Below, piece after piece: positions 23,590 through 59,059 of a stretch of 64,000 nt of DNA. The stretch lies in assembly GCF_027942865.1 (NCBI RefSeq), contig NC_134509.1, positions 10,127,754-10,191,753 on the forward strand. Reading direction: 5' to 3'. Under the pieces are notes generated by a model. The model searched no databases. It was not told the origin of the DNA and saw nothing but the letters and a program-made list of their open reading frames with translations. The DNA is from Odontesthes bonariensis (Eukaryota > Chordata > Actinopteri > Atheriniformes > Atherinopsidae). Every line of letters starts with the position of its first letter. Within the stretch, counting starts at the first letter, position 1. Both the position numbers and the translations under genes were made by a program.

Positions 23590-24801
23590 ATTTAGAACGG
23601 TAATTTTGATATGATGTTTAAAAAAGAAATACTCAAATCATTAGGCTGAGTTAGTGAGTTTGAGGTTGAAGCTTTTGGGTCATCCTGAGTGGCCACAGAC
23701 AGGCTCTCTTCAGCTTTTCTGGAAGAACATGTAGTCCTGCCCTTTTCTGGCTAAAATGAAGAAGCATAATATTAAAATATATAAAAATACACACACACAC
23801 AGGGATAAGTATTTCACCCCGCCCTGTTATTGATAATATTTCAATTTATGAATGCTAATAGCCTTATGATGATACACCTACTCTTATTAGGTGAACCTGT
23901 AAGCCCAAGATGGAGGGAATAACACCAACTCTCGGTCGGACAATCTGAGGGGTGGGTATGAGACATGAGGTAAATACTTTTGTTAGGATGAAAGAATTAC
24001 ATGTGAATAATACAGGTATAATAAACGTCATTAATAAACCTGAGTAAAATCTGATGGTCAATGTTATAACAGTAATATTTGCATTATTTCAAAAGTAGCA
24101 TTCTTGTGTTAGTTGTAATCTAAGCCTGTGTTATGGAATATATGATTTATGAAGTCTCCGTTGGCCTAATAGCCGTGTGAACAGAGGTGTTCTGCCGAGA
24201 AGTGCATTCCCATTCACGGAGCGCGCGTAAACCGTTTCAGGTGTGGATTATTACATTTATCCAAAAAAAATAATATTCAGCTGACAATGGTGTTTCATTC
24301 GTGCATCTTTTTTTCACATCTCTTCATGTAAATTAATAATACGTGTACAATTATGATAATCCGACAATTGTAGAGTTTAGAGTATTCCTATTCCTAACTA
24401 TTTTTATATTATTGGACATATATTCAAAAGTAAGAGCCGTGACTAATACTTTTGTAGTCAACACGAAAGACGGTTGGATACATTTTCTATTAACAATCTC
24501 AACTCATTATAGCCCAGATGAAATGATATAAAAATGAACCTGAAACTATGAAATTTGGTTATTTTAATTTTATATACATATTTGGACTTATTGAGATTTG
24601 CATCCGTTAATTCAATTAGGTAAACAAATTATGATGTAGTTTTATCATATCATTCCATCACACTCTCCTTAAAGTACGACCAGCAGGGGGTGCACTTCTC
24701 GGCATAACACCGGCTATAAACATATCCTAGTTTAACGTTTGCTGGCTATGATTTCGCCGGCAGGCACAAATACAGTACAATAATATTCTATTGACAAAAT
24801 G
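23590..24801. other. Interior of the P-like element, right part
   Basis: AT-rich. The rest of a P-type transposase would be expected here in minus orientation, but no THAP finger or RNase H-like catalytic text was recognised, so the element is internally degraded. Confidence 0.4.
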
Positions 24802-25809
24802 CAACCAATAATAATGTTGAATCCTACCTGTGAAAGGTATTCCCCCGACTCCTGTTCGCAACGTCTGTCTCAGCCTCATTAATGGCTGCTCCCTCAGTAA
24901 TGGCCGCGGCCAGAAAGTCATGGCCGGTCGTAGCCGCGACGCGCTAGCCCTTGCTGCACTAACCTCTGAATCTGTGACAGCAGAGTATGCAGCCAAGCTC
25001 TCTGTGACCCGTTCAACCCGGTCACGGGCATCAGAATCGGATATATTGTTTGACTCCACCTGGGCAGCTAAACTGTACAGCAAATGTGCACACCGCCCCC
25101 TACCGTAGCCTACATGATGGGTAGCACGGTCAGCAGGCGTGACGTCACTCTCCTGCGACGCTCAGATTGCTTTTTCATTATCGAATTGTGGGCAGTATTT
25201 TGCATGCAGACCACGAAAACGAAAAAGCAATGTCCGCTTTGTTTTCTTTTTGATTATGGCATAGAATGTGCAGTCTTGAAGAAGAAAATTGAAATGCAAT
25301 AGGATGATTGATTAGTAATTTTATTTATGAGTCAAATAATGCAGCCACATTCTTAAAATGAAAAAGCATTTCTGATAATGCATTTGAATTTTCAACTTTT
25401 ACATTTCAAATTGAATTTTGGTATCTATTTGCTGAGGCATATTTTGAAAATTAAATTTCAAATGTCTTTGTCCTTTTCATTTGAATTAAGTGGAAGAATG
25501 AGCAGTCTTGAAGAAGAAAATTGAAATGCAAATAGGATGATTGATTAGTAATTTTATTTATGAGTCAAATAATGCAGCCACATTCTTAAAATGAAAAAGC
25601 ATTTCTGATAATGCATTTGAATTTGAATTTTGATTACGATTTGCTTCCATACCATCTCCCATTTAAGCCTCAAGTCGTTCCTCAAAGATATTTTAGCTGC
25701 ATCTCGGTGAGGCTAATCCAAGCGAGGCTTACATAGCCTAGCTTAGTGCGAGTGCACGAGGAACGTAAGAAGCCCTGACGAGTGGATGGTGGAAAAACGG
25801 AGATCTGTG

Positions 25810-26300
25810 TGAAAATGAGAGCGAGACAAGAGCTGTTATTTTTTCGGCAGCTGAACAAATAATGCTGATGGAGCTGTATGAGGATTTTAAAAGTGTCATC
25901 ACCAGAAATGGTAATACAGCTGCGATCAATAAAGCGAAGAAAACGGCATGGCAAACAATTGCCGACAGACTAAGCGCGTAAGTCCTGAAAGTTTCAATTG
26001 TTAGACATTTATTTCACTGTCCTCATGTATTGCTCTCCTCTTTGTGTTATAATGTGTTTACATAAAGCATGCTGAATTGTCTCTGTATGAGATGTACAGC
26101 ACAAATATACTGGCCCTGCTCAGTTTATTAATAACCCAATAATCGACACGCATCATCATACTTTGTGACTATATTATCCTGTGTGTGTGACCCACATATT
26201 ATTTTTTCACTGTTACATCTCAACAGGAGCTATCTTAACAGCCAAAAGCGTACCTGGCAGCAGGTGAAGGTAAAGTACAGGAAAATATTTCAGTGGTAAG
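25810..26300 (+). pseudogene. Harbinger Myb/SANT-like gene relic, two exon pieces
   Basis: Piece one (25820-25979) reads RAVIFSAAEQIMLMELYEDF, then AAINKAKKTAWQTIADRLSA and a GTAAGT donor. Piece two (after AACAG at 26226) reads YLNSQKRTWQQVKVKYRKIF. This is the trihelix Myb/SANT-like domain (NAIF1/Myb_DNA-bind_5 style: W..I...VN...RTWQQVK.K). No good start codon and no downstream exons were found. Confidence 0.7.
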
Positions 26301-26699
26301 TAGCCTTTGAAGAAATGTGTTTGTCCAATAAAGAGAGCACCAAACTAGATATGAACACAAGACACTGAAAATAAAAAAAGATCAAGCTAGAGATTATGAA
26401 ACTGGAGATGGATGTTAGTATAAATTCAGATAAAGGAGAATTTCGTGTTGTGAACTGTATTTAATTCTGTTTTCTCTCCACAGCTTGAGAAACATGTAAT
26501 AATAATTAAACAATTCAACACAACTTGAACTCAAACTTGTCATTATTGTACGGTTCATGCAAAGTGTTAGAAATGTGTTTTTTACATTTATGTTCACAGT
26601 GGGGTGCCATGACCTAAACATGTGGAAAGTTATAAATCATCTGTTTAAAAGAGAAACAAATAAAATCATTTAAATGAATTTAAAAACAAGCAACAGTCA

Positions 26700-27190
26700 A
26701 GATAAGTTCAAAGATAGCGTGCAGATTTCATACATAGACACATGAGAACAGAAATGTTTTTAACCTGGATTTAAAAATGTCTCCATTTGGTGAAAGTTTA
26801 ATCTCCACTGGCAGTTTGTTCCACTTGTTTGCAGCATAACAGCTAAATGCTGCTTCTCCATGTTTAGTCTGGACTCTGTACTGGACCAGCTGACCTGAGT
26901 CCTTGGATCTAAGAGCTCTGCTGGGTTTATATTCTCTGAACATATCACAGATGTATTTTGGGCCTAAACCGTTCTGGGATTTGTAAACCATCAGCAGGCT
27001 TTTAAAATCTGTTCTGTGACTGACTGGAAGCCAGAGTAAAGATTTTAAAGCTGCTGTGATGTGTTCAGATCACTTAGTCTGGGTTAAAACTCCAGCAGCA
27101 GCGTTCTGGATGAGCTGCAGATGTTTAATGCTCTTTTTGGGGGACTCAACGAAGAAAAGACTTGAGCCTGAAAAGTTGTCCACAAGACAA
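26700..27190 (-). mobile_element. LINE fragment (L2/CR1-like) in the Harbinger relic
   Basis: The minus frame (26728-26991) reads MVYKSQNGLGPKYICDMF, KPSRALRSKDSGQLVQYRV, then AFSCYAANKWNKLPVEIK and FKSRLKTFLFS: the conserved reverse-transcriptase C-terminus of fish L2-like LINEs (the YISD...SRxLRSS...AxxxWNxLPxxIR...FKxxLKTxLF pattern). Confidence 0.8.
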
Positions 27191-27263
27191 AATGTATAAA
27201 ATATGAAGTATACTATTAATTTAAGATGGCTCTGTCAGAAGTCAGCCATGGTGCCTGAGAACT

Positions 27264-27760
27264 TTAAGCAATGAACCTGGATTTAATTTGGCCAAAGGTC
27301 ATTTCTATCCGTGCCCTTGTTGTAGCATGTGCATGTGCATGCCCTTGTTCCTGGATCAGGATATGGCGTGAGGAGGTACGGCCAGCATGCATAGCCTCTG
27401 TCCCCAAGCAGCACCATTGAACTCTCCTGCAGAATAAGAGAAATGTTGGATGGATATACATGTGTTAAGACTTTAGGCAATTTGATGCAATATGTGCCTT
27501 ATATGGCTATCTATAATAAAGTATGACGAGCACTTTAAATTCCTTAAGATGACCTCTACACCTGACCTCTCATTACATTACCAAAATTCTGCCTGCGCTA
27601 TATACACCTTACTTCAAAAGTACGCTCCTTCGGGTTTTTAAAATTCTCGCGCCTTGTGCAGACCTCTGTGCCACTGAGGATGCTCGGAAGATCCTAGAAT
27701 CATAAACTGATCCCGGCCATTTAGCCTCAATGTTGGAAATGAAATGACTTCCATCACAGA
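27264..27760 (-). pseudogene. Harbinger transposase relic
   Basis: Frames on minus read QMICDGSHFISNIEAKWPGS followed by VYDSRIFRASSV (27660-27760), then VLLGDRGYACWPYLLTPYPD (27350-27410), then RIEMTFGQIKSRF (27270-27310). These are HARBI1 blocks in correct order, including the second aspartate (LGDRGY) and the final glutamate (IEMTFG). Frameshifts separate them and the first catalytic block was not found. Confidence 0.75.
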
Positions 27761-28740
27761 TCATCTGTATGCTCAGAGGAAAGAAGTCAATGATGAGGTT
27801 TCACAGGGCATAAATGTAACATTGCTATGAATTACTCAAAGGGGTTGATGTGGTATTTTTCAAAATGAGAAATCCAGTTCAGAGTCTATGGACAATTATC
27901 CCCAAGTGTACCTGAACATTTAGGATATGGAAAAATTTTCGGTTTACATAGTCAGCCTCCACAGGTCCAGTAGGGGCCTGGACAATGTGACAATGTTGTC
28001 ACATTGTCCCCCCCCACACACACACACACACACACACACACTCGCAATAATGACACTCTCCCTCTGTTCAAGTTATAACTCAAAACCCATCCGTTTAACT
28101 TTGCTTACCTACAGTGATTGCTCCGTTCTGTGTATTTTTAATGTGGTAAGATTTTTTAATTCCTGCGTTTTATCTAATATCTTGTTTGTACAGTCCTTGA
28201 CTGTTTTTAAAGGAGCTTTCAATAATTTGTATCATTAACATTATTACCTGTCCCCCATTTTTCTGAGTCTGGTCCTACGTGGGTGTAGATCGGATGTTTG
28301 TTAGGTATTGATATAGTTTTAATGAATACCATGTTCTCTCTCATTTAATTTCATGCTCAATACGTGTGTATAGTTGCGTTTCTTTAGTTGCACTGGCACC
28401 GACTGATTGATTTTTCGAGACAGTGAAAGTGGTGATATGATAACCACAGTTTTTGTTTAGTTTTTTAGACAATACATGAGTTGCGGGAGCGCAGAATTCT
28501 TGGTGAACATTTCTTTCCGGAGTCCGTTTCAATCGGTCGGACATTTTTTGAGTTGCAGCTAAGCTAAGCTTCAACTTTAGCCTGCCCGGGACCAGGCTAG
28601 TTCAGCAGCATAAATTACCATGGTTACTCAGCGGACGTTCAAATAAGCCACCTTTATGGAACGGAACTCTCGCTAAATTTAGCCAGAAGTAGCGAAATAA
28701 GCCAGGCTTTCCGCTAAGCCAGCTTCTAGGAATAGGGCTC

Positions 28741-29289
28741 GGGCACACGCGTTGCATTCTGGGATATGGTCGCCATATTGGATGCACAATCTATCGTAAA
28801 CAAACCGAGGCAAGACAGAGATCAAGGAACAAACAGTGAGAGAAAAGTGAGAGAAAAGCGTGTTATGTTGCGTTTCAGTCTTATCATTGTTTTTCCCCCT
28901 CACTCTGGTCATTGGTTCATTCACATCATTGGTTCATTCACTGCACCCATTAGTCATTGTCACCAGCTGCACTCACTCTCCAATCACTATTTAGTCTCCT
29001 GTCTGTTTGTCGGATCTTTTCCTTCGTTACTTCCCATACTTACCTGACCTTGCTTGTCTACCTTCCCATGATATTTGTCGTCCTTCAAGTTAAGTATTTA
29101 TTTATTCTAAGCCATGCCAAGTTGAGTTCTTTATTTATTTTTTCCACAGTTAGTTTTTTGCTGTGTGGCCCTGCTGCCCCAGGGCCACAAAGTTGTAATA
29201 TCACTGGATCTTGTTCACGGTAGGGCTAATAGAGCACTGATTGGTGTGTCGTGGCAGTAAACAGACCTTTGTGATGAAGAGAGAGCCCA
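28741..29289. other. Unassigned repeat-like sequence
   Basis: Pyrimidine-rich stretch (28890-29150) with CATTGGTTCATTCA repeated twice and CAGCTGCACTCACTC; it resembles fish LTR sequence, but no LTR ends or target duplication could be defined. Confidence 0.3.
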
Positions 29290-29570
29290 GTCTAATCAGT
29301 CTCCACTTCAACTCTCTCCTGTGTGTCTTAAGATCTGGGTTGTGACTGAAAAAATGGCGTTGTGAATACAAGCAGCTGAAATGAGTTTCCCTCTCAATGC
29401 TACTGCAATCACCTTTGATACGCTAAGGAACTCTGACATCTATAAGGAACTTTTTGAGGTGGTTTCAGCATCTGAAGGTATCCTTGATCCCTTGATGTGA
29501 AGTCAGGGAGGAGAACCAGGATTCTGCTCTGGAGGGATTATACATATCTCATCTAGTCTCTGCACCCAAT
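29290..29570 (+). repeat. Decayed Rex3/RTE-type LINE fragment
   Basis: Contains GTGAATACAAGCAGCTGAAA, TGAGTTTCC and GGGTTGTGACTGAAAAAA, diverged from the matching part of the 19.2 kb copy (TATGGTCACGAGCTGTGGGT, AATACAAGCGGCCGAAATGA). The coding frame is destroyed. Confidence 0.5.
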
Positions 29571-29794
29571 GGAAACAAACAAGAAAATGAAAAAAGTTTT
29601 AAATGGCTTAAAACTTCGGAAATGTTCCTTTTTGAAATTACTTTATAGCTGTCATCGGTAGATATTAGCAGTTTTTCACTGAAATGTAATGATGACAACT
29701 GGGAAAATAACCAGGCTTCAAAATATGTGGCCAAAATAAAACCTTATGTGTATTTTAAAACCGTGGCTCCTCCTGCCAGATCATTTGTTCATTT

Positions 29795-30180
29795 TCTATA
29801 GCTGCTTCATCTTGTTCAGGGTTGCAAGGGCACCTGGAGCCTATCCCAGATGCCTTCAAGCAAGAAAAAGGACACTCTCAGGACAGGTCATCACAGGGCA
29901 GACACAGAAGCAAATGAGACAAACAGCCATGAATGTCTCAGCCGTCTGTTCAATGTTTTTCATTCAGTTCCCTGACCTGCTTCATCCTGTTGAAGGTTGC
30001 AGGGGGAGCCTAAAGCTATCCCAGCTGACAATAGAAAGGTAAAGCCTGTTCAGGATACCAGCCCATCATAAGGCTTTCTAGCAGACAAACTCCACAAATA
30101 TAACCCCTGCCGAGATTTGAAATAGAAATCTTCTTGCTATGACGTGACAAATCACCACAAAACCATGTAGCCCTCACCTA
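29795..30180 (-). repeat. Degraded SINE-like repeats, two partial copies
   Basis: Two diverged 3' parts of the same family (CAGGGTTGCAAGGGCACCTG at 29818; GAAGGTTGCAGGGGGAGCC at 29992), followed by the diverged promoter region around CCGAGATTTGAAATAGAAAT. Strongly decayed. Confidence 0.5.
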
Positions 30181-32982
30181 CAAGATCAATGATATATATT
30201 ATCTATGAAAGAATTGATAAATATCCTGAATGCAGTCTTCGTTGTGAGATGGGTTGTGGGATGAATTTGAACATTTTATGACACTGAGATGGGAAACTAT
30301 TTCCTTTCATTAAAATCTAATACACAACAACCCTGCCTGCACTTAAAAGTCATGTCTGATATTACATCGGATTATTTCACACTTTTGTTACTTTCCGCCT
30401 GCCTGAGGATGAAAAGAATTTCCAACATATTACTGTAATCACGTTTTGCAGCGAGGACATCCCGAAGACTGAACGTGAGGAAGATATCTCAGAAGCACGA
30501 TGGCTCAGAGGAATAGAATGAGGAGCAGAGAAAGTGATCCCTTTATCTAGCAGCAGAATCGAACTTTGATCAGGGGACGACTGCAGAATGCTCTCCATGC
30601 CATGCTGCCAAATCCTGAAGACTTTTTTTTTTTAAACCAGCCACTGACAGACTGTGGATGAAGACCGCCTGAATTTACAACAACTGCTTTGAGATGGATG
30701 AAATCATCCTGACTTCTTTTCATCATGAAAAATGACAAAATGCATGTTTTCTCATTTCTAGCACTATACACTGCAGTTGCTTTGTCCTTTTAATTTCCAT
30801 GTCATTACTCCTAAGACAGTCAACCCAGACTGACAAGACTTCCTTTAAGACGTTGACTTTCTGCAAAATGTTGGCGTTATGACTAGGGCAAGATTCACAT
30901 GCAATTTCCAAAAGCAAACGCAAATCAGTCACTTTGATTCATGCAGACATTTTTCTTGCCATCTTACACCTTTTGGCTACACAATATATACACAATTCTT
31001 CAAAGAATGTTCATATTTATACACTCAACAAGTTGGAGGTCCTCCGAACATATTGTACATTCTTAAAAAGTGGTAGGTTGTTAAATGTTCACTGCACCCA
31101 GTACACATTTTGAAGTACTAAAGCGCTGGCAGTGGTTTGCTCAGCAACTCTGACTCTTAATAGCATCTCGTGGGCGAAACAGGAATACATACAAAAGTTA
31201 AAAAGTTGAAACCCTTTGCAAACTCCACAAAAGATCATTCAGAAACTTGCAGGGGATGAGAAGGACAACTAACAAAGTTTCCCATACATTATTCATTGCA
31301 TTTCTGGCAGATGTACTGGCATCGCAATAAACAGAGTTTAAATGTAGGAGGGACTTTCACAGTTGGACATGGGACCTGCACATCTTGTTAATCTAATGCT
31401 CGATTGTGCTCCCAGTCCTTAAAACTGCAATTACAAAATCCTGAGTAAAATAACAATGGGCTCCAATTCCAATACAGCAATAGAGAGGTTTTGCCAATGA
31501 TGTACCTGTTGAGGCAGGTTCCTATTGGTCTTTTTTCCTGTTTGAAGTGTGTGAAATGGAAAAAGAATAACCCAAAAAAAGCATGAATATTTGCAGCGAA
31601 AATGTGCCCTCTGACACTCAGGAACAATTAATGGTGCAGGGCTGCCATCCTTCAGTTAATTAAAGGAAATTTGTAAACTAATCTGTCCAAATTACACCTC
31701 CTTGTAAAATGAAATAATATTCATGAGGTACTGAAATGTCACGAAGTATAATCATTCTGCTGAGTTATGCCAAATGCACACAAGTGAAGCTCAGTCTCAA
31801 GAAGCCAAGAAGAGGTACTCAAAAATTTACTGAATAAAAAAAAAGAAATCTGGATAAAAAAACAAATCTGTTTCCTGGTGTGCATAGATGCAATATGCAC
31901 TCTGAAAATGGTGAAATAAACTGGTCCACAATGCAAAAAAAGGCTCAGAAATGGTAAAATAACAACATTTTCTAGGCCACAAAGTCACTACATGCTTCTG
32001 CTGCTTTTAAGAATTGTAACATGGCTACATTATTTATTTATTTCTGGTAATTGCATTGGTTAGGGATACAAATTAGGCGTATATATATCAATAAATACAT
32101 CATTATGAGATGGAATTGTGTTTGTGAACGATTCCTCCACGAAACGGCAGGCAACAAAAAACATGAACATCTCACAATTCCCGTGCCCTACATTGCATTT
32201 TGGACTTGTGTGCATATACCCTTTTTCACTTTTATATATATATATATATATATATGTATTATTAATCCTATTTTCACTATTATAAAACTCCTGAGGATGA
32301 CTGTGTTAGGTGACCGGTTTATTATCTAATTACTAAAGAATCCAAAGAAACCAAGAAATGACTTTTAGTCTTGATTATATTTTATTTAAGAGTTTGCAGT
32401 TACTATTCATATTGGCGGCAGGAATGCAGCTGGAATTCAGTTCCCTCCACATCAAAAAATGATGCAACAGTGCTAAAAATGTACTGCAACCTACTACAAC
32501 ATAATAAATTTAGCCTGATGGTGATTCTTTAACACTGACAATCCATTCACTTTTACTCTAAATAACAGAAAAATGTGCAAAGCGAGGCAGAGATAAGTTC
32601 ATCCTCAGTTTAAAAGAATGTGCAGGGTTTCATGGTTGCTCACAGCCAAAAATCTTTACAGAAGTTTCGTTCAAAGTGAGATTTAGATGATCCAGAATGC
32701 TTGTCAGTTCTCCTGGGACTGAGCAGTGATCGGCTTTCCAAACAGCCACTTTACCCTGCGGACAAACGCTTTACCAAGTGCGAATCAATATAAGAGCAAA
32801 TGACAAAAGGATAGAAGGAGTATCTATTGTGTGCTCACCTGACTGAACCACAGAAAGCTTTTCTACGGTTGTGTCAGTGTTAGAACACAAGATTAAAAAG
32901 GAACTTGAATAGGAGAGATAAAATGTGTGTGTGTGTGTGCATGTTTTATTAAACATCTTTCTCTATCACACACACACACACG

Positions 32983-33046
<64 letters not shown>

Positions 33047-33219
33047 GTTATGCACCTGCACCTTTCCTGTGCTTTGACTTCACGTGTATCAATAAAGACT
33101 TAGCACTCTAACCATAGCATATACTTACTTTAACCTAACCATTTAAACAAATCTTTATCCAAGAATCGAATAATTCCAGACATTCCGTGATTGGGAAGAG
33201 CTTTTTATCCCGTTAAGAG
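30181..33219. other. Intergenic sequence upstream of gpr83
   Basis: About 3 kb with a (TA)n at 32236-32254 and a long (CA)n at 32967-33046. No gene, RNA or complete transposon is recognised. Confidence 0.4.
32967..33046. repeat. (CA)n microsatellite
   Basis: About 80 bp of CA with a few CG interruptions, about 190 bp before the palindrome array. Potential Z-DNA former. Confidence 0.95.
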
Positions 33220-33235
33220 AAATCTGTCCGGGACA

Positions 33236-33420
33236 GATTTTGTCTTTAATTGATCATTTATGGGGACAGACTGTCCCCATAAATGATCAATTAAAGACAA
33301 AATCTCATCATTTATGGGGACAGACTGTCCCCATAAATGATCAATTAAAGACAAAATCTCATCATTTATGGGGACAGACTGTCCCCATAAATGATCAATT
33401 AAAGACTGCAGTTTTTTTTT
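33236..33420. repeat. Array of three perfect palindromes upstream of gpr83
   Basis: Centres lie at 33270, 33324 and 33378, a 54-bp period. The first unit is a 69-bp perfect inverted repeat (arms 33236-33269 and 33271-33304, one-base spacer) around the core GGGGACAGACTGTCCCC. Units two and three have shorter left arms but the same core and right arm. A small palindrome around AAATCTGTCC lies just left at 33220-33240. The array lies about 310-485 bp before the gpr83 start codon. It is not a CRISPR: this is eukaryotic DNA and there are no unique spacers. Confidence 0.9.
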
Positions 33421-33702
33421 AATATGTTTACGGCAATGAGTTGTGATTCTGAGTTGGAATCTAACGTGACTGTGTAAATGGGTCCCAACCACGTCAGCAT
33501 CACCCTACCTGGACCACACACAGACGCGCGCGAGCCCGCCCATGCTCCCTCATTAAAGACAACAGTCTCTGCTGAGCCGCAGCACAACTTGTTGCTCGTG
33601 CTTCTGCATCTCAGCATCGCCTCAGTGACACAAAGGACAGAGCGCGTGTACGGCTGGCAGTCCACACAGCTCACATATTATTCCAAGACGGGATAGGGTT
33701 AA

Positions 33703-57223
<23,521 letters not shown>

Positions 57224-58229
57224 TTGGAGAGAGTCGCCGCAATCTTATTGGAAGACATGAGAATTTAAGATTTTACCAAACGTAGCAGGAAATCTGGAAA
57301 TCTCAGATGCTTGGCTGAGCCAACACAGGCTTTTGATAGCAGCAGGGTGAGAGGAAAGTTTTTCTAAGGAATGTAATTCACAGAAATATTGACTGTTTTC
57401 CTCAGGAGAAGCTCATGAAATATCTTTGTCACAGTCATCTCTCGGCTTTTTCTGTTTCCAATTCTGCAATTCTGTTTATTGCTTTAAAAGCACTGAATAT
57501 CCCCACTTTAAAAAAAACACATAATGACATCAATTCAGCGGCAGTTTGATTTGGAGCTTGTTATCGTTTCATATTTCCTCAGCAGGTGGAGTTTGTCCTG
57601 TGGTTTCTGTTCAAATATCTTTTTTTTGTTTTTCATCTGTGAATTTAAAGTACTTCTCCCCCTTCTTTCTGTGACTAGTGTATTATGATGCAGACTTGGC
57701 TCCTAAATTAATTTTCTCAACACATTCATACGTAAAGTACCTATCAGACTACTATGGTAGTGTTTCATATTGTCCCTCTGATGTAAACCTTTGTGTATTT
57801 TCTCTCAACACCCTTCACAGGTTTACATGAAGGCGCTGAATATCAGCAGTTTTTTGTGTGTGTGTGAAACATGAAAAACAATTGCCAGGATCTGCTTAGG
57901 AAAGATCTATCTGAGAAGCTCTTTTGTTTTCCTTCCTCCCCACAAAGACTGAGACACAAAGACTGAGAATGAAATTATCTTCAAATCTATCCTTAGCTGC
58001 TTCAGATTCACCACACTGCTGCCCATACTTCTCTTCTGCTTCTCTTTTATTCACTCAGCCTGGGGGCTTCTATAGTATTCACAGTGGGGGGATAATACAG
58101 GTATTGTAATGCAGCAATTTAATCTACATGGGTTAAATAAGACAAATTCATTGATAACATCCTGGATAGGTTTCTAGTTCATAAGAGGAATAAACAAGAG
58201 GAGAGAAACAACCATGTCTGCTTGGGTCA
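57224..58229 (+). other. Downstream of gpr83, probable 3' UTR and flank
   Basis: No second gene. The polyadenylation site could not be fixed: AATAAA at about 58187 is one candidate, but unsupported. Confidence 0.35.
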
Positions 58230-58400
58230 ATTTCACCAATAACCTGAAATTTGTGGACTGTGGCCGGGAGCCATAGTACCCAGAGAAAACCCACGCATGT
58301 ACAGCAAGATCATGCAAACTCCACACAGACAGGACCCAGCTCAGAGTCATACCTGGAACTTTCTTGATATGAGGCAACAGTGAAAAGCACCACGAAGCTC
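58230..58400 (-). repeat. Partial SINE-like repeat
   Basis: Contains CAGAGAAAACCCACGCATGT, ATCATGCAAACTCCACACAG and ATGAGGCAACAGTGAAAAGC, the minus-strand core of the same fish repeat family. The segment around the usual CATGCATGTTTTTGGA block is missing. Confidence 0.6.
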
Positions 58401-59059
58401 CGTTCTTTCTGACAATGCAGCTGCTGCCCGGATGGTATACAACAGAACATGAAAGATTGGATTAAGCCATCAGTGACTTAACCCACTGGTTTGTGGACTG
58501 CCATGTCAAGGCATTAAGTCGGCATTTGGAAAGTCACCATCTTGTCTTTATTTTGGTTATTTGAACACTACACTTGAGGACTAAGTGTTGGATCTGACTG
58601 AGAACCAAAACTAAATGTGCTTTTTGTAGTGACTTGTTGGTGAAAAGGTCATCCTCCCCCAAAACGTACATCTAATTCATTGACTGTTAAACTCTATTAT
58701 TTCTGTACACGTGTATGTTTCTGCTCATTCATTCTTGTGTTTTTACTCACTGTATATGCATCACAACTTCTCAGGCAAGGTGACACAGTTCCCTGGTTAA
58801 GTTTAGGCTCTAAAACTATTTTGTATGTGTCAGAAATCCAAAGGACAAAAAGGATTTTTGTACTTGCACGGCATTCTGTTGGTTGCCTAGGTGACGAGTC
58901 AACAAAAAAAAAAAATAAAATAAACCAGATGGCAGAGCTGGTAACTATCATCCTATAGGGATGCATAAGACTGGCTGCTCTAGTTTATGGTTTTGATGCA
59001 TTTTCTAAATATGTAAGCTTCTGCAACACAATCCAACAGTAATCATGTAGTGTTACACA
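58401..59059. other. Intergenic, unassigned
   Basis: Nothing recognised. An A-rich run lies at 58902-58925. Confidence 0.4.

Larger units (their letters stand above)
21762..25651. mobile_element. P-like transposon relic with ~600-bp inverted arms
   Basis: The ends begin TATGGAAGCAAATCG on both strands. The left arm is 21762-22378 and the right arm 24802-25651, almost identical inverted copies; the right arm is longer because its outer ~125 bp occurs twice (25271-25392, 25503-25632). A 6-bp direct repeat CCATCT flanks it (21756-21761, 25652-25657). A minus-strand P-element-type transposase fragment lies inside. Confidence 0.75.
21690..28740. mobile_element. Decayed PIF/Harbinger element split by other insertions
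   Basis: The left end (about 21698) has TTCCTAGAAGGTAGCT and the complement of the right end (about 28730) has TTCCTAGAAGCTGGCT, a probable terminal repeat; the outermost bases and target duplication are unclear. Between them lie a plus-strand Myb/SANT-like relic (25800-26300) and a minus-strand transposase relic (27264-27760), the convergent layout of Harbinger. A P-like element and a LINE fragment are inserted within. Confidence 0.55.

Noticed and set aside
25682..25954. Minus-strand ORF containing GDDTFKIL as an mre11 start
   Set aside because: The resemblance is a few residues. The opposite strand carries the clear Myb/SANT-like relic, and no further MRE11 motifs follow.
28870..29220. 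Solo LTR
   Set aside because: The wording resembles fish LTRs, but no TG..CA ends with a target duplication could be placed.
33236..33420. CRISPR-like regular repeats
   Set aside because: Period and palindromes are regular, but there are no unique spacers and the DNA is vertebrate; it is a tandem palindrome array.
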